NCBI RefSeq assembly: GCF_021018895.1
Contig: NC_079367.1
Span: 707,621-771,620, forward strand
Length of the DNA stretch: 64,000 nucleotides
Origin: Seriola aureovittata
Taxonomy: Eukaryota > Chordata > Actinopteri > Carangiformes > Carangidae
Direction: 5' to 3'
The translations under genes and the position numbers were made by a program. Under the pieces are notes generated by a model. The model did not search any database and was not told where the DNA came from. It saw only the letters and a list, made by a program, of their open reading frames with translations. Numbering within the stretch: position 1 is the first letter of the stretch; each line of letters starts with the position of its first letter. Below, piece after piece: positions 61,589-64,000 of the stretch.

Positions 61589-63177
61589 ATGCCGTTCGGG
61601 CTTCTGGCACCGTGCTCCAATGTTTACGGTGACCGTGACCGGCAACCTGGCGTCGGTAGCGATTTGGTTCAACCACACGACTTTTATCCAGAATCTGAGC
61701 CAGAGGGAGAGGCTGCTGAAGAAGTTCAAACTCTACAACTGCAGCAGGACGTTTCTGAATGGTTGGTAACCAATTTTGTGTATTTTGACTTTACATTTTC
61801 AGTTTGTTGATGAGAGCTGGCACACAGTTACTAACATGTAGCTAGGTAGCTAATGCTAACTGTTACTGTCTCGTCATTACTGGAGCTCTTTTGGTAAATA
61901 AGCACTATTGTGAATAGTGTAATGTAGTTATCTGTCATGCCTCCTTAGATATACTTTTACAGTCTGAAAATGTTTGTTGTATGTGGACTGCTACAGGTGT
62001 TCAATGTCAGTACTAGTCAGATATATTAATAGGTGCTGACAAAGTAAATCATTTTTCTCCATGTTTTGAGCAGAGATGCTCATCATGACATCTTCCTTTA
62101 TGTAGTAAATTTATTTTGTGTATTACAGTAAAAGCTGTAAATCAGCATAAACATGTCTGACAGCAACAGTAATCTTTAGTCAAAGACTAAACTGGCAGTT
62201 TTCTACACTACACTGTTGTCAAGCTCCACATTATATGCAATAAGTGACATGTTATAAATTACCTCGGTTATATCTGTTATATATTTTGGATAGGTGCTCC
62301 TGTGGAAACTGTGCAACCATGCCCACAGAAGCTGAGAATATCTGCTGCTAGGAGATACCACAGGTAACATTCTCACTAGACAAACTAATCATTAATTTGT
62401 TTTGATTACATTACATTTATAATAAACCATAGAATGTCCCATTTGCAATTCACTGTAGGTTACCAGACGGCTATGGGAGATCGAGGAAGATTTACCATTT
62501 ACGGTCGGCCGTCCTGGGTTGGAGCCGCTCTGCCTCATTGTGTACTCCCTCCAGAATGCCCGCAACATGTACCGCACTGACTACGGTCCTTTACAGTTGA
62601 GAGGAATACACCAGTATGTTTTGCTTCTTTGTAAAAACATAGTTTCAATCTAAATAAAAGATGTTAGGCAGTCTTGTTTTACCTCAGTGCACATAATTTT
62701 ACAATGGTAATAACACACCACAAATAGAGTAACACACACTCAAATAAATTAGTTTAGCTGCTCTTTGATTTGTAAAGTTCTTCTATCAGCAGATAGTGTG
62801 CATATAATATATGAATTCAGAGGAGTCATTTCTTTAGTAACAATCAAGCATTTATTTACATCAAATAAGGCAGTTATAATCAGTGATAATAAAAAAAAAA
62901 CTGTAGGATTCACTGGATCCATATAAAAAATTGTGAGACACAACATAGATATATGTTTGCAAGACTAAATGCCCTGTCCAGTTGTTGTAGTCAGTACAGG
63001 TATCTAGCCTATAGGAGCTTTGTGAGCTGGTGCTGGGGCTTCCTTGGTTGCAGAATCTGGGTCGTCATTCCAGCCTGCGTGGTCCTACACATCCATGCCG
63101 TGTTTCCTGACGCCACAGGCCGGTACGTGGGCTTTAGACTGGCCCATGATAGAACCGGGACACAGAGCTGGATATGA
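61589..63177 (+). pseudogene. P2X7 C-terminal ('ballast')-like domain gene, premature stop
   Basis: Four exons can be traced. Exon 1, 61589-61761, has VQPHDFYPES and an acidic tail. Exon 2, 62294-62363, has EWCSCGNCATMPTE then ENICC and a TAG where Gln is expected (62349-62351). Exon 3, 62459-62613, has RPGLEPLCLIVYSLQNA. Exon 4, 62991-63177, has QYRYLAYRSFVSWCWGFLG and IPACVVLHIHAVFP. Exon phases match across all three junctions, though the exon 1 donor (GTTGGT) is weak. The Cys pattern WCxCGxC...CC, the Arg-Tyr and WCWGxLG motifs are those of the zinc-binding intracellular domain of P2X7 receptors, which in fish also occurs without a channel. No transmembrane P2X part is present. The in-frame TAG makes a pseudogene likely. 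Confidence 0.65.
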
Positions 63178-63650
63178 CCTCCTCCTTCTCAGGCCGCTCG
63201 AACTGTGCAGTGAGGTCCTCTGGGATGGGGATGGCCAAAGCAGCTTCTGTGTATGGTCCCAGGTCACAAAGACTTTTTCAAATATGAGGTCCACCACATT
63301 CCCTGTTTGATAAAACACAAAAGATTTTTTTTTTACATTTTTCACTTTTTTTTTTTTACAAAACAATGATTGAAAGTCTGTTTCTAACCTCCTGATATTT
63401 TCTTTACTGTATTTTGTTGTTGATGGAACTGTCATAACATTATATGTGCAATATTTAATACAATGTGTACAAAACATTTTTTGGTTGAAAAATAAAATAA
63501 TATAACACTTATAGAATGTCGCCTCAGTCTTAACTGGTGTAGCTCTGCATTCTCCCTTCATGGCTTTTGGAAATTGGACCTTGAACAGTGGTTCACCTTC
63601 TTTTGTTTGGGCTTGTGGTCGGTCAGCATTTTCATTGTAGTACATGGCAG
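63134..63650 (-). pseudogene. Transposon-encoded protein, C-terminal exons, degenerate
   Basis: The minus strand has an exon at about 63650-63507 (AAMYYNENADRPQA, KVQFPKAMKGE, PVKTEATF), an AT-rich gap, and an exon from 63302 to the TAA at 63134-63136 (DLIFEKVF, PYTEAALAIPIPEDLTAQFE, EEVISSSVSRFYHGP). The second exon needs a one-base frame change near 63250, and the donor after the first reads ATAAGT rather than GTAAGT, so the gene is probably broken. I know this C-terminal type from fish repeats but cannot name the protein. Its end overlaps exon 4 of the converging P2X7-like gene by about 44 bp. The THAP-like exon at 48590-48727 may be the other end of the same type of gene. Confidence 0.5.
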
Positions 63651-64000
63651 CCAGGTGACAGATGATGACAGAAACCTTAGCCTACACACTCTCACAAGTT
63701 GTAAGTAACCACAGCTTCATTTACCTGCACATTATTCCAAGACTGATAAATGACTGTTAGGTTTATCAAAAGTAGATGCACTTCAGATGGCTACAGACCT
63801 GTACTTCTGATGTGAGGCTGAAGACTCTTCAAGGATAACTGTGTGCCTGCAGTGGGTCAGTCTGGCATGCAACACCCCTTGTTGCAGGAAGCTGTATAGA
63901 TGGCCTGAACAGAGGAAACAGAGGTTACACCAACATCTCCTCAAATGTGTAGTTATGGCAACAGCTGCAAACAGTGCAAGAATGATAACAGATGCTCTCA

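Larger units (their letters stand above)
61368..64000 (+). mobile_element. Left end of a TTAA-flanked DNA transposon (continues past window)
   Basis: Starts TTAAAGGGGACATATTATGC at the satellite TTAA (61368-61371). Typical teleost-repeat sequence follows (CTGTTTCTGTGTCTGTAGC, TTTAAATGCAATGAGC, CCACGCCCCTCTCC), then a plus-strand P2X7-domain-like gene and a minus-strand gene converging on it. Introns are AT-rich. No recognisable transposase catalytic domain lies within the window. No feature was recognised in 63651-64000. Confidence 0.7.

Overview
The window looks like chromosomal DNA from a ray-finned fish. The evidence is a vertebrate-type 5S rRNA gene cluster, (TTAGGG)n-type telomeric repeat, several families of EN-positive Penelope-like retroelements (PLEs), and a teleost-style TTAA-flanked transposon carrying a domain like the C-terminal region of the P2X7 receptor. 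I see no ordinary host protein-coding gene. The sequence is almost entirely mobile elements, telomere-like repeat, satellite and 5S rDNA, as expected of a subtelomeric or heterochromatic block.

Layout. 1-2.8 kb: AT-rich unassigned DNA, a (CCCTAA)n tract and a degenerate 41-bp derivative. 2.8-5.75 kb: two copies of the 5' pseudo-LTR (pLTR) of PLE 'family A', split by a 500-N gap. 5.75-9.84 kb: a telomeric tract, then a 5'-truncated 'family D' PLE with an intact RT/GIY-YIG ORF. 9.84-12.9 kb: a 5'-truncated 'family C' PLE. 12.95-25.26 kb: a head-to-tail 'family B' array, with one deleted copy, two nearly identical full copies (period about 4926 bp) and a terminal pLTR. 25.26-32.1 kb: a longer family C copy whose RT-EN linker has been replaced by about 660 bp of telomere-like repeat. 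32.1-33.17 kb: a solo family B pLTR joined directly to satellite. 33.17-46.31 kb and 49.18-61.37 kb: a satellite with a 478-bp higher-order repeat (161+171+146 bp). 46.31-47.22 kb: 5S rDNA units on the minus strand, ending in a gap. 47.72-49.18 kb and 61.37-64 kb: the right and left ends of TTAA-flanked transposons, each abutting the same TTAA of the satellite monomer.

How the PLEs seem to work. Each complete element has two ORFs. ORF1 has a conserved N-terminal domain, a disordered middle and a C-terminal SGNH-hydrolase-like domain. ORF2 is a PLE reverse transcriptase with a C-terminal GIY-YIG endonuclease. ORF2 lies in the -1 frame relative to ORF1. In families B and C it has no AUG before its conserved start, and the overlap holds a canonical slippery heptamer in the correct register (U UUA AAC in B, A AAU UUA in C), so an ORF1-ORF2 fusion made by -1 frameshifting is likely. 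The pLTRs or 5' ends carry hammerhead-ribozyme-like motifs with compensatory stem changes between families. The pLTRs end at an internal CACCCTAAC in the ORF1 coding sequence, which is complementary to the telomeric G-strand. All elements point the same way relative to CCCTAA. Together this suggests an EN-positive, telomere-repeat-associated PLE system with SGNH ORF1, a hammerhead-like motif and -1 frameshifting. Family labels A-D are mine.
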